In this document: positions 1-7,534 of the stretch, piece after piece
Layout of the letters: each line of letters starts with the position of its first letter
Numbering within the stretch: the first letter of the stretch is position 1
Assembly (NCBI RefSeq): GCF_947503705.1
Contig: NZ_CANNES010000001.1
Coordinates: 1,122,501-1,186,500 of the forward strand
Origin: an uncultured Tateyamaria sp.
Lineage (GTDB): Bacteria > Pseudomonadota > Alphaproteobacteria > Rhodobacterales > Rhodobacteraceae
Length of the DNA: 64,000 bases
Reading direction: 5' to 3'
Notes under the pieces: generated by a model
Database searches by the model: none
Seen by the model: only the letters and a program-made list of their open reading frames with translations
What the model was told of the DNA's origin: nothing
Made by a program: the position numbers and the translations under genes

Positions 1-1
1 C

Positions 2-583
2 ACGATCCAGAAAAAGCTGAACCTGCATTATACGCTGTCGCTCGATCTCTTTGGTCAAGAGGTAAGCACCAATGCGGCCAACGCCTTCAACGCAGGGGTC
101 AAGGGTCGGTATATGGAGCAGCGGATTGACGACGACCACAAGTTGCAAGACGACACCTATGCAGTGACGAGCATCAAGGATGGTCAGATCGTGACCGAGG
201 ATGTGCCCGCGCTCACCGCGATCAACATGCGGCTGCGCGATGACTATGTACGCGATGCGTCCGGTGGGGTCGGACGCTGGAACAAGCTTATTGCCAAGTC
301 AGGGATCGAATTCCAGCTCAAGCTGCCGCATGAAGGGTTTCACCGTCAAATCGGTGTGTTTTCGTCCGTGGCCGTTGATCCCGATGGGGCCATCATCTCG
401 GGCGATGAATGGGCCAAGCGGCAGCATGAATGGTTGCCAACCAAAGAAGACGGTGCCTTTATCCAGTCGCTGATGAAACCTTGCTTTGAGCCCGGCAAAT
501 ATGCCAGCTGGATCGCCCCGCCCAAAGTGGGGATCGACAACAAGCCCGGCGATTTCGAGTATGTCAAACTGCACATGGCCTGA
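2..583 (+). CDS. boxB: Benzoyl-CoA 2,3-epoxidase subunit B (BoxB), C-terminal part only
   Basis: The reading frame is open from the window edge to a TGA at 581-583, giving the last 193 residues of a protein usually about 475 long. BoxB is the di-iron oxygenase that epoxidises the ring of benzoyl-CoA, with electrons from BoxA. The stretch around YVRDASGGVGRWNKLI and the ending PGDFEYVKLHMA match what I recall of BoxB. The iron-ligand region lies outside the window. The call is strengthened by boxA, a thioesterase and boxR immediately downstream on the same strand. The true start is not visible. Confidence 0.9.
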   Translation, partial: TIQKKLNLHYTLSLDLFGQEVSTNAANAFNAGVKGRYMEQRIDDDHKLQDDTYAVTSIKDGQIVTEDVPALTAINMRLRDDYVRDASGGVGRWNKLIAKSGIEFQLKLPHEGFHRQIGVFSSVAVDPDGAIISGDEWAKRQHEWLPTKEDGAFIQSLMKPCFEPGKYASWIAPPKVGIDNKPGDFEYVKLHMA

Positions 584-593
584 GACCAAAACA

Positions 594-620
594 TCCCCGT
601 AAGGCGTACTTGCAGTGCGC
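594..620 (-). repeat. Palindromic intergenic repeat, reverse orientation
   Basis: The 13 bases at 594-606 (TCCCCGTAAGGCG) are the exact reverse complement of the tail of repeats at 47977-47990 and 56521-56534. They are followed by an imperfect GGCG...CGCC stem to about 620. The element lies between boxB and the next gene. It is one of six related copies in this window, all in short intergenic gaps. Confidence 0.5.
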
Positions 621-648
621 CAACCCCGGACCAAAGGAGAAATGCCGT

Positions 649-819
649 ATGACCATTTCCCGAAACATCGGCCACGCCCCGCGCACCCGCGCGCTGGCCG
701 AAGAGTTGAATGCTCTGAACGGCCCATGCATCGGTTGCACGGGGTGCGAGGGGGTGTGTCAGGCGCTGCTTGACGCCCTAGTCGTTCCGGATGTGGTGAC
801 CAAGGCTGTGCGCCGATGA
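649..819 (+). CDS. 56-residue Cys-cluster protein between boxB and boxA (mini-ferredoxin-like)
   Basis: The start is the ATG at 649, preceded by AAAGGAG at good spacing; a TTG upstream at 610 has no such signal. The 56-residue product has four cysteines, C27, C30, C33 and C37, spaced CX2CX2CX3C, which is the half-ferredoxin [4Fe-4S] pattern also found at the BoxA N-terminus. The usual Pro after the last Cys is Gln here. No signal peptide or membrane segment is seen. Its stop overlaps the boxA start (ATGA), so the two are probably translated together. A role in Fe-S delivery or electron transfer for BoxAB is inference. I do not recognise a named family. Confidence 0.75.
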   Translation: MTISRNIGHAPRTRALAEELNALNGPCIGCTGCEGVCQALLDALVVPDVVTKAVRR

Positions 820-1997
820 ATCAACCGCTCAAGCAACATCTGATCGACCCCGAGATCTGCATTCGCTGCTACACCTGCGAAAACACCTGCCCCATCGGGG
901 CGATCGAGCATGACGACAACAATGTGGTCGTAAACGCGGACATCTGCAATTTCTGCATGGATTGCATCCCCGTTTGCCCAACCGGGTCCATCGACGAATG
1001 GCGGGTCGTCGAAACGGCTTATACGCTCGAAGAGCAATACGAGTGGGACGAGCTGCCAGAGCAGGCAGATATCGCGGTGTCCGCCCCGGAAGAAGGCGAG
1101 ATTGACGATGCCGTCGCGGCGCTTTTGGCTGAAGCCCATGCCGGGGCCGGGGGGAAGTCCAAACCACCTGCGTCCGCCGCCAAACCTGCGATCAATATGT
1201 ACAATCTGGGCAAGCCAGCGACCCTGCTGGTGCAGGGAAATTACCGACTGACGGATGACCCGGACCACGATGTGCGCCATATCATTCTGGACACGAACGG
1301 CTTGCCATTTCCCGTGCTCGAAGGGCAATCGGTGGGGATCATTCCTCCCGGGACGGACGCAAGCGGCGCGCCGCATCTGCCGCGCCTCTATTCCGTGTCC
1401 TCGCCACGTGATGGTGAGCGACCGGGCTATCACAACATCTCGCTGACCGTGAAACGCGAGGCGGAGGGTATCGCCTCAAACTACCTTTGCGATCTGATAC
1501 AAGGCGCCGACGTGCAGGTGACCGGCCCCTTTGGCGCGACATTCCTGATGCCAAATGACAATGATGCGCGCATTCTGATGATTTGTACCGGTACCGGCTC
1601 TGCGCCTATGCGGGCTTTTACGATGCAGCGCCAGCGCACCAGCGGGGGCGAGACCGGTGGCATGACCATGTTTTTTGGCGCTCGCACTCCCCAAAGCCTG
1701 CCCTATTTTGGCCCCCTCAAGAAGGTGCCCGAAGGATTGTTGCAGAAGCACCTCGTGTTCAGCCGTTTGCCGGATCAGCCCAAGGAATATGTGCAGGACC
1801 GGATGTTGGCAGAGGTCGATACGGTTGCCGAAATCTTGGGCGACCCGGCAACACACATCTATATCTGCGGCCTCAAGGGGATGGAGGACGGCGTTGAAAA
1901 AGCGCTGACCAGCATCGCGGAAAGCATGGGCCAACCCTGGACCACCATGCGCGATGCGATGCGGGACGAGGGACGCTATCACGTGGAAACCTACTGA
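816..1997 (+). CDS. boxA: Benzoyl-CoA 2,3-epoxidase subunit A (BoxA), ferredoxin-NADP reductase type
   Basis: This is the reductase component (393 aa) that passes electrons from NADPH through FAD and two [4Fe-4S] clusters to BoxB. The N-terminus (residues about 15-60) carries two ferredoxin motifs, CIRCYTCENTCP and CNFCMDCIPVCP. A linker of about 80 residues rich in Ala, Glu and Gly follows. The C-terminal ferredoxin-NADP reductase module has the FAD-binding RLYSVSSP and the NADP-binding CTGTGSAPMRAF, and the protein ends EGRYHVETY. The start overlaps the previous stop by ATGA. Cytoplasmic; length fits the family. Confidence 0.95.
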   Translation: MNQPLKQHLIDPEICIRCYTCENTCPIGAIEHDDNNVVVNADICNFCMDCIPVCPTGSIDEWRVVETAYTLEEQYEWDELPEQADIAVSAPEEGEIDDAVAALLAEAHAGAGGKSKPPASAAKPAINMYNLGKPATLLVQGNYRLTDDPDHDVRHIILDTNGLPFPVLEGQSVGIIPPGTDASGAPHLPRLYSVSSPRDGERPGYHNISLTVKREAEGIASNYLCDLIQGADVQVTGPFGATFLMPNDNDARILMICTGTGSAPMRAFTMQRQRTSGGETGGMTMFFGARTPQSLPYFGPLKKVPEGLLQKHLVFSRLPDQPKEYVQDRMLAEVDTVAEILGDPATHIYICGLKGMEDGVEKALTSIAESMGQPWTTMRDAMRDEGRYHVETY

Positions 1998-2423
1998 ATG
2001 GGTGATGCGCCATTTGTGCACGAAATCCGCGTCACATGGGGCGATTGTGACCCCGCGCGCATCGCTTATACCGGGCGGTTGCCGTGGTTCGCGCTTGATG
2101 CGATCAATGCCTGGTGGGAGGCGCATCTGGGCGGGGACGGCTGGTATCAGCTTGAGCTGGATCGCAATATCGGGACGCCTTTCGTGAACCTCAGCATGGA
2201 TTTCCGCGCGCCCGTGACTCCGCGCCACCGGCTGATGTGCGAAGTCTGGCCCAGCCGGTTGGGCGATAAATCCATCACCTTTGCCGTGCATGCGCGGCAG
2301 GATGGTGTTCTGTGCTTTGAGGGGACGTTCACATCGGTGTTCATCATTGCGGATCAATTCAAAAGCCAATCGGCCCCGCCCGACCTGCGACGCATCATCG
2401 CGCCACACGTCCGAAGTGGCTAG
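1998..2423 (+). CDS. Acyl-CoA thioesterase, 4-hydroxybenzoyl-CoA thioesterase (4HBT) family
   Basis: The ATG follows the boxA stop with no gap. The 141-residue product has the 4HBT hot-dog-fold signature near its start, WGDCDPARIAYTGRL, where Asp18 is in the position of the catalytic Asp. The usual following Gly is Ala-Arg here. In the box operon a thioesterase plausibly releases CoA from benzoyl-CoA or from dead-end CoA esters and so prevents CoA trapping. The exact substrate cannot be read from sequence. Cytoplasmic, probably a homotetramer as in the family. Confidence 0.85.
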   Translation: MGDAPFVHEIRVTWGDCDPARIAYTGRLPWFALDAINAWWEAHLGGDGWYQLELDRNIGTPFVNLSMDFRAPVTPRHRLMCEVWPSRLGDKSITFAVHARQDGVLCFEGTFTSVFIIADQFKSQSAPPDLRRIIAPHVRSG

Positions 2424-2470
2424 CGCGTTGAAATCAACCTTTGGCGCGCTATCTTTCCTCCTTGGAAATC

Positions 2471-3382
2471 ATGAATTTACCGGGACAAATGACGTCGTCA
2501 AAGCCAATACCTGATGCTTCTGCCCCTTTGATCGAACGGCTTGCCGCGCGCGTGCGGGCCGTGCGCACGGCCCAGGGTTTGCCCCGACGGCTTTTGTCCG
2601 AACGATCGGGCGTGTCGCCGCGCTATCTGGCCCAGCTTGAGGCGGGTGAGGGCAATATATCGGTTCTGCTGCTCAGCCGCGTGGCGGCGGCGCTGAACGT
2701 GCGGATCGAGGAACTACTGAGCGACGCGGGCCCGATGGAGGATGACGTGTCGCGCGTGGCGTCGCTCTACCGGGCCGCACCGGCCCCCGTGCAAGGCCGC
2801 GTGCGTGCCTTGCTTGCACCCGAGAACCCCCTTGCCCAGCGGGCGCAGCGGGTTTGCCTGATCGGGCTGCGCGGCGCGGGAAAATCGACGCTTGGGGCGG
2901 CGGCGGCCGAAAAGCTGAAAGTGCCTTTTGTAGAGTTGAATGCCGAGATCGAACGTGCGGTTGAGATGCCTTTGGACGAAATCATGGCCCTTTACGGCCC
3001 GGATGGGTACCGCGCGCTTGAGGCGGAGGCCGTGGACCGCGTATTGCAGACTTACGATAAACTGATCCTGGCCGTGGCGGGCGGAATTGTTGCCGCCCCT
3101 GCCACGTTCAATCAGGTTTTGGAGCGGTTTCACACCGTGTGGATCAGGACCAGCGCGGCCGAGCATATGGCGCGCGTCCGCGCGCAGGGCGATTTGCGCC
3201 CGATGGATGGCAACCCGGCGGCCATGGATCAGCTCAAACACTTTCTGACGGCCCGTACCCCGCAATACGAACAGGCCCTGGCGCAGATAAACACCTCTGC
3301 CAAACCGGTGCAAACCTCGGTCAACGAGTTGCTGGCCGTGATCGCCAAACACCGTTTTTTGGAAAGTATCGGGCCGGAATGA
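2471..3382 (+). CDS. boxR: BoxR-type regulator: XRE helix-turn-helix fused to a shikimate-kinase-like domain
   Basis: A helix-turn-helix domain (about residues 20-80; LSERSGVSPRYLAQLEAGEGN) is joined to a shikimate-kinase-like domain with the P-loop GLRGAGKST at about 132-140. This is the architecture of the BzdR/BoxR repressors, which bind benzoyl-CoA through the kinase-like domain and control benzoate genes. I place the start at the ATG at 2471 (303 aa). An upstream TTG (2441) and a downstream ATG (2489) are also possible, and none has a strong ribosome site. It follows the thioesterase after a short gap and overlaps the next gene by ATGA. Confidence 0.9.
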   Translation: MNLPGQMTSSKPIPDASAPLIERLAARVRAVRTAQGLPRRLLSERSGVSPRYLAQLEAGEGNISVLLLSRVAAALNVRIEELLSDAGPMEDDVSRVASLYRAAPAPVQGRVRALLAPENPLAQRAQRVCLIGLRGAGKSTLGAAAAEKLKVPFVELNAEIERAVEMPLDEIMALYGPDGYRALEAEAVDRVLQTYDKLILAVAGGIVAAPATFNQVLERFHTVWIRTSAAEHMARVRAQGDLRPMDGNPAAMDQLKHFLTARTPQYEQALAQINTSAKPVQTSVNELLAVIAKHRFLESIGPE

Positions 3383-3876
3383 GCCATGCCCCGGCCCCGT
3401 TGCAAGACCGGTTCTGGCGGGCCTGCGAACGCGTGCTTATGGATCACACGAACCCATGGGAACTGGACGAGGCACTGGTGGATTGGGGCTACCGTCTTGG
3501 CCCCTGTGCAGCGCAGGACCTTGCGGGCCTGGATGGGGTCCTCGCCGCCCGGGGCGTTGACGCGCCGACGCCGATATTACCGCGTATGGTGGCCGAAGGG
3601 CGGTTGGGCAAAAAGGGTGGATGGGGCTACTACCGCTATCCTGGTGGGGGTGGCGCAGTGATTGATCCGCTGATCGAGGATTTGATCCGCGAAGAGGCAT
3701 GGTTTGCCAAACATCCCCGCCGCGATCTGGAAGGGCCCGCCCTTGTGGCACAGCTTCATCATCTGGTTGCGCCAGATATTCTGGCAGATCCTGCTGGGGC
3801 TGAACGGTTGCTGCATTTCCCGCTCGAGCGTCTTGCAGAGATTGCAGATGTGGGCCGCTGGTCGGACGCTCTTTGA
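3379..3876 (+). CDS. Stand-alone 3-hydroxyacyl-CoA dehydrogenase C-terminal-domain protein
   Basis: The ATG at 3379 overlaps the boxR stop (ATGA). The 165-residue product resembles only the C-terminal helical domain of 3-hydroxyacyl-CoA dehydrogenases: the pattern RMVAEGRLGKKGGWGYYRY (residues 69-87) matches the G-R-x-G-x-K-x-G-x-G-F/Y-Y element of FadB/FadJ and PaaH proteins. No NAD-binding Rossmann domain (GxGxxG) is present, so it is unlikely to be a dehydrogenase by itself. Its position suggests a partner role in oxidation of the 3-hydroxyadipyl-CoA-type products of the box route; that is inference. Confidence 0.7.
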   Translation: MSHAPAPLQDRFWRACERVLMDHTNPWELDEALVDWGYRLGPCAAQDLAGLDGVLAARGVDAPTPILPRMVAEGRLGKKGGWGYYRYPGGGGAVIDPLIEDLIREEAWFAKHPRRDLEGPALVAQLHHLVAPDILADPAGAERLLHFPLERLAEIADVGRWSDAL

Positions 3877-3921
3877 CCGCATTCGCGGCAAAGACGCCCC
3901 GCCCACCGTCCCGTTTTTGAC

Positions 3922-4410
3922 CTAGCCGATCGCCAGCAAGATCATCGTGCCCACGCCCCAAAGCGTCATCTGGTAATGCGTGTTTTGCGCCCCATCGTGG
4001 CAAAACCAGTAACAGAAATGATTGCCGATAATCAGAAAACCTGCCCACACGGCGGTGAACAACATGGCGCCGATCAATGCAACGCTCTGCCCTGTTTCTA
4101 CTGAAACTGTGCCAAAAATGGCCAGTAGCAGCGCAATCACCCCGGCCCAAAGTAGCAGCGCCGCCATCAGTTCTGCAGCCACGACAAGGCGGAAGGCCCA
4201 TTTCTGGACTGCCCGGTTGGTGACGGCGCGATGGGCCACATGGGCAAATTCATCCGGGTACTCTGCGCGCATGCGGGTCATCGCCATCACTTCGGCTGTA
4301 TAGGTTTCGTTGACTGCCGGGTGCAGAATGTTGTCGCGCACACCCAGCGTCAGCCACGCGCCGATGAGCCCAGTGGCCAGAGCCTGTGCCGCCAATACTG
4401 TCGTTTCCAT
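3922..4410 (-). CDS. DUF2165 family small integral membrane protein
   Basis: A 162-residue protein with about four hydrophobic spans (near residues 5-25, 70-95, 103-130 and 143-161) separated by a charged loop. The stretch NHFCYWFCHDG and the overall layout fit the DUF2165 family of predicted small inner-membrane proteins; no function is known to me. It is convergent with the box operon and is separated from the upstream substrate-binding-protein gene by a terminator, so it is probably transcribed by itself. Confidence 0.7.
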   Translation of the reverse strand: METTVLAAQALATGLIGAWLTLGVRDNILHPAVNETYTAEVMAMTRMRAEYPDEFAHVAHRAVTNRAVQKWAFRLVVAAELMAALLLWAGVIALLLAIFGTVSVETGQSVALIGAMLFTAVWAGFLIIGNHFCYWFCHDGAQNTHYQMTLWGVGTMILLAIG

Positions 4411-4439
4411 ATGCTGCCCCCGATTGCGTCGTCTTCCAT

Positions 4440-4468
4440 AAAAAAGGGCCGCACGTTGGCGGCCCTTT
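4440..4468 (-). terminator. Rho-independent terminator after the substrate-binding-protein gene
   Basis: A perfect 10-bp stem (4443-4452 with 4459-4468, arm AAAGGGCCGC) closes a 6-base loop and, on the minus strand, runs into six T. It lies about 20 bases after the stop of the gene ending at 4491. Confidence 0.9.
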
Positions 4469-4490
4469 GTCGTTTGATGTTGATCGAATA

Positions 4491-6149
4491 TCAGGTCCAG
4501 TGCAGTTGCTCTGGGCGGATTTCGAAGGAGATGTGGTGGGCGCCGCCCTCCAGACCCTCGCGCGTGTGGTTGTAGAGCGACCGCCAGTAGGGTTGGATCG
4601 TCACGCCCTCATCCTGGATCATTGCCTGGCCTCTTGCCATCAAGGCGCGGCGCGCTTCAAGGTCAGGTGTGGCCAAGGCCTGTGTAAGGATGGCGTCGAA
4701 TTCCGCGTTAGCCCAACCAAATTCATTCCAAGCCTCACCGGATTTATAGGCAAGCGCCCAGATCTGTACACCCAAAGGACGGTGGTTCCAGTTGGTGGAC
4801 GAGAACGGGTACTTGGCCCAGTCATTCCAGAAGGTCGAGCCTGGTAGGATGGTCCGTTTGACGTTGATGCCCGCATCGCGCAACTGAGCGGCCACTGCGT
4901 CCGTGGTGTCCTTGCGCCAAGCATCGTCGATCGAAAGCAGCTCGTGCTCGAAGTCGGCCATGCCGGCCTCTTCCATCAGCGCCTTGGCCCCTGCGGGGTC
5001 TACAGAGCGCGCAGGCAGTTCCGCATATTCTGGATGCATTGGGCCGACATGGTGGTTTTCGGCAGGCACACCGCGACCGGCATACCCCAGTTCCAAAAGA
5101 ACCGCGTTGTCCACGGCCATGGAAATCGCCTGGCGGACGCGTTTGTCCGCATACGGCTTCATGCCATCGACTTCGGCCAACTGGTTGGGACGGATCACGA
5201 TAGTTGCGCCCGTGACAACTTCGTTGTTCACCCAGCCGTCCAACGTATCAAAGATGTCGATGAACTCGCCCTCGATCGAGTAGGTCATGTCGATCTCTTC
5301 GGCTTCGGCCGCAGCCACGAATGCCGATGGGTCAGTGCCGTAGTCGATATATTCGATACGGTCCATGAAGGCGCCTTTGCCCTCGTTCCACCAAGTGTGC
5401 TCGGTGTTCTTGACGAGAACGCCGGTCACGCCCACTTCGAGGGTTTCGGGCAGGTAAGGGCCAGTGCCGATGGGGCTGGAGATATCGTTCAGGGACGTAT
5501 CGGCGTGCACAATCGCCGCTGGATAGTCGGCCATGCCGGGGATCAGCGAGATGTCAGGCGCGGGCAGGTTCAGACGCACGGTGTGCGAGTCGACCACTTC
5601 AATCGCACCTTCCAGTGCTTTTTCAGTGTTGGCATCGATCAGCGTGGCAAAGCGGCCGGCCATCGAGTTGCCTTCGAGTGCCTTGTCGCACCAACCGGCG
5701 ATGTTGCGAGCCACATCCTCGGCTGTGAAGTCGTCGCCGTTGTTCCACTTAACACCTTTGCGGACATTCAGAGTGTAGACCGTTGCGTCATCGGAGATTT
5801 CCCAGCTTTCCAGCAGTTTGCCGGTGAATGTGCCGTCATTCTCGTAGTGGACCAGGTATTCTTGCCAGCCGCGCGAGAAGTTCGCGATTTGCGACCAGTC
5901 ATAGGTGCGCGGGTCTTTCAGGCCGCGAACTTCCATTTGGACACGGACGGTGCCGCCTGCTTTTGCATGCGCTGCGGCTTGGGCCGGTGCGGCCATGCCG
6001 AGCATGCCATAAGCCGTTGCGGTGGTTGCGCCGAATGCACTGGCCAGTGCCAGGAACTCGCGGCGGCTGACTTCGTCCTTGCCGGCGGCGGCTGCGCTGT
6101 CCACGATGGATTGCGGCAGTGGCTTACCGGTACGGGTTAGAAATGTCAT
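4491..6149 (-). CDS. ABC transporter substrate-binding protein, peptide/oligopeptide (SBP_bac_5) family, Tat-exported
   Basis: A 552-residue periplasmic binding protein of the DppA/OppA type. The ATG at 6149 has AGAGGAAG upstream. The N-terminus has a twin-arginine signal, [19 protein letters not shown], and an Ala-rich cleavage region near APAQAAA. Family-typical stretches include [15 protein letters not shown] and [11 protein letters not shown]. It should capture peptides or similar solutes, but no permease or ATPase genes lie beside it, so it either serves a transporter encoded elsewhere or has a sensory role. The ligand cannot be predicted. Confidence 0.92.
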   Translation of the reverse strand: MTFLTRTGKPLPQSIVDSAAAAGKDEVSRREFLALASAFGATTATAYGMLGMAAPAQAAAHAKAGGTVRVQMEVRGLKDPRTYDWSQIANFSRGWQEYLVHYENDGTFTGKLLESWEISDDATVYTLNVRKGVKWNNGDDFTAEDVARNIAGWCDKALEGNSMAGRFATLIDANTEKALEGAIEVVDSHTVRLNLPAPDISLIPGMADYPAAIVHADTSLNDISSPIGTGPYLPETLEVGVTGVLVKNTEHTWWNEGKGAFMDRIEYIDYGTDPSAFVAAAEAEEIDMTYSIEGEFIDIFDTLDGWVNNEVVTGATIVIRPNQLAEVDGMKPYADKRVRQAISMAVDNAVLLELGYAGRGVPAENHHVGPMHPEYAELPARSVDPAGAKALMEEAGMADFEHELLSIDDAWRKDTTDAVAAQLRDAGINVKRTILPGSTFWNDWAKYPFSSTNWNHRPLGVQIWALAYKSGEAWNEFGWANAEFDAILTQALATPDLEARRALMARGQAMIQDEGVTIQPYWRSLYNHTREGLEGGAHHISFEIRPEQLHWT

Positions 6150-6477
6150 AGTCTTCCTCTCTGTTGGCGGCGCGCACTTGCTGTCCGCGTCCAAATTCGG
6201 CCGGTGCAAGCCCGGCCTGTCGGTGTTGCAGTTGACCTGCGTTTTATTGCTTCCCCTGAGTATGGGGGACGCCAGAAGTTCAAACCATCGAACGCATGGC
6301 GTCAACCCCAACTTGCGGGGTCGTGACCGCAGTTTTAGGCCAAGACGCGGGCGCTGATTTGCGTTTCTGCGCCCTAAGCAGGCACAAAACCGTCCTTTGC
6401 GCGTCGTTTATGGTCGATTTCTGTGGTTCTGATGCTGAATTGGCGATCCGAGACAGCAAAGTCCGGTCTGCGGAAGT
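6150..6477. other. 328-bp gap upstream of the substrate-binding-protein gene
   Basis: This gap should contain the promoter of the minus-strand gene starting at 6149. I saw no convincing small gene on either strand, no clear -35/-10 pair and no strong palindrome. Confidence 0.5.
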
Positions 6478-7191
6478 CTAAGCGCCTTGAGGGCGAGTTG
6501 CGAAGTACCTGTCCATAAATCTGTTAAACCACGTCTCAAGTGCGGGATCGTGCACATTCATCAGTGCGGTTTGCGCGGTTTCATCCTGAACATTGGGCCG
6601 ACCGTAGATCCCCCAGTCATGCCCGCGTTTTTGCCAGCGCCGAAATCCGGTCGGCGTCTGTTCGGGATGAAACTGGAACCCCACGACATGATCGCCCACG
6701 ACAAAGGCCTGGTTTTCATAAACGGCGCTACGGGCAATGTGGCGCGCCCCAGTGGGCAGATCAAACGTGTGGTAGTGCGATTGCGGCATGTGCATGGCCT
6801 GCGGCAGGATATCGTGACCGGTGTCCGTCGGTGTTACTTCGTAATACCCGAACTCATAGGTGCCGTGCTCGAGCGGGCCTGCGAACGCGCCCAAATGGTG
6901 GGCAATCATTTGTGCGCCTTGGCAAATCCCCAGAAGCGGCACATTGGCCTGCATGGCCGCGTCGATCATGCGGTATTCTTTATTCAGAAACGGGTGGAGG
7001 GCGCTGTCGTAAGCATTGTAATTGCCGCCATAGACAACGACGCCTGCAAGGTTGTCGGTGACGTCGCCCAAATCGTCGCCCTGACAGGGCCGCCGAATGT
7101 CAGCCTTGACCCCGTTGCTGTTGCACCATGTAGTGATCCGGTCGTCGGTTGGGTCCGTTTCGTGCCGCACGCACAAGATTCGCTGTGTCAT
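6478..7191 (-). CDS. Class I glutamine-amidotransferase-like protein
   Basis: A 237-residue protein with the class I glutamine amidotransferase triad: nucleophile Cys90 in GICQGAQ and His175/Glu177 in GFQFHPEQTP. It stands alone, with no synthetase domain, like the GMP-synthase-like amidotransferases that hydrolyse gamma-glutamyl bonds or act on unidentified partners. The N-terminus MTQRILCVRHETDP is typical of these free-standing forms. The cluster gives no hint of the substrate. Cytoplasmic. Confidence 0.85.
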   Translation of the reverse strand: MTQRILCVRHETDPTDDRITTWCNSNGVKADIRRPCQGDDLGDVTDNLAGVVVYGGNYNAYDSALHPFLNKEYRMIDAAMQANVPLLGICQGAQMIAHHLGAFAGPLEHGTYEFGYYEVTPTDTGHDILPQAMHMPQSHYHTFDLPTGARHIARSAVYENQAFVVGDHVVGFQFHPEQTPTGFRRWQKRGHDWGIYGRPNVQDETAQTALMNVHDPALETWFNRFMDRYFATRPQGA

Positions 7192-7262
7192 CGCCTTGTC
7201 CTTTTTTGCTGGCTCACGGTCTCAAATCTCTGCGGTCTGCTCTAGGCGGCTTGCGACAGAAA

Positions 7263-7303
7263 GGAGGCGCATGCGCGCCACATGATATTTTGCGCCCGCC
7301 TCC
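7263..7303 (-). terminator. Candidate terminator hairpin at the end of the homogentisate operon
   Basis: Arms GGAGGCG (7263-7269) and CGCCTCC (7297-7303) can pair across a 27-base loop, 37 bases after the DUF2783 stop. The T-run on the minus strand is weak (CCTTTC), so termination is uncertain. Confidence 0.35.
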
Positions 7304-7339
7304 GGCAAACGCGTTTTTGCGAGCCGCGCGGGAATGTCT

Positions 7340-7534
7340 TTAGCCAAGAGAGGTATTGCGGGCTTCTTTGAGCAGGGCGGTGAGCCTGTCCGCATCGCCA
7401 ATTTCGTTCATCAGGATCAGGACGAGCCGCGCATTCAAAGCGTGCGATTGTTCGGCGCTCAGACCCTCATGCGCCTGCATCAGTGCCGCATAGAGCGTGT
7501 CGCCCTGAGCGCCTAGGTTGTCATTGAGGATCAT
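7340..7534 (-). CDS. DUF2783 domain protein
   Basis: A 64-residue acidic protein, mostly helical by composition, with no cysteine cluster or membrane span. It matches the small DUF2783 family, whose members I recall next to FAD-dependent monooxygenases in alpha- and betaproteobacteria. Its ATG overlaps the stop of the monooxygenase gene by 4 bases (ATGA), implying translational coupling. A subunit or chaperone role for that enzyme is inference. It appears to be the last gene of the homogentisate operon. Confidence 0.75.
   Translation of the reverse strand: MILNDNLGAQGDTLYAALMQAHEGLSAEQSHALNARLVLILMNEIGDADRLTALLKEARNTSLG

Noticed and set aside
1476-2408. A 310-codon minus-strand frame across boxA and the thioesterase
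   Set aside because: Antisense shadow; both sense genes are well supported.
4944-6140. A 398-codon plus-strand frame opposite the substrate-binding-protein gene
   Set aside because: It mirrors the codons of a clear SBP_bac_5 protein and has no recognisable domain or ribosome site.
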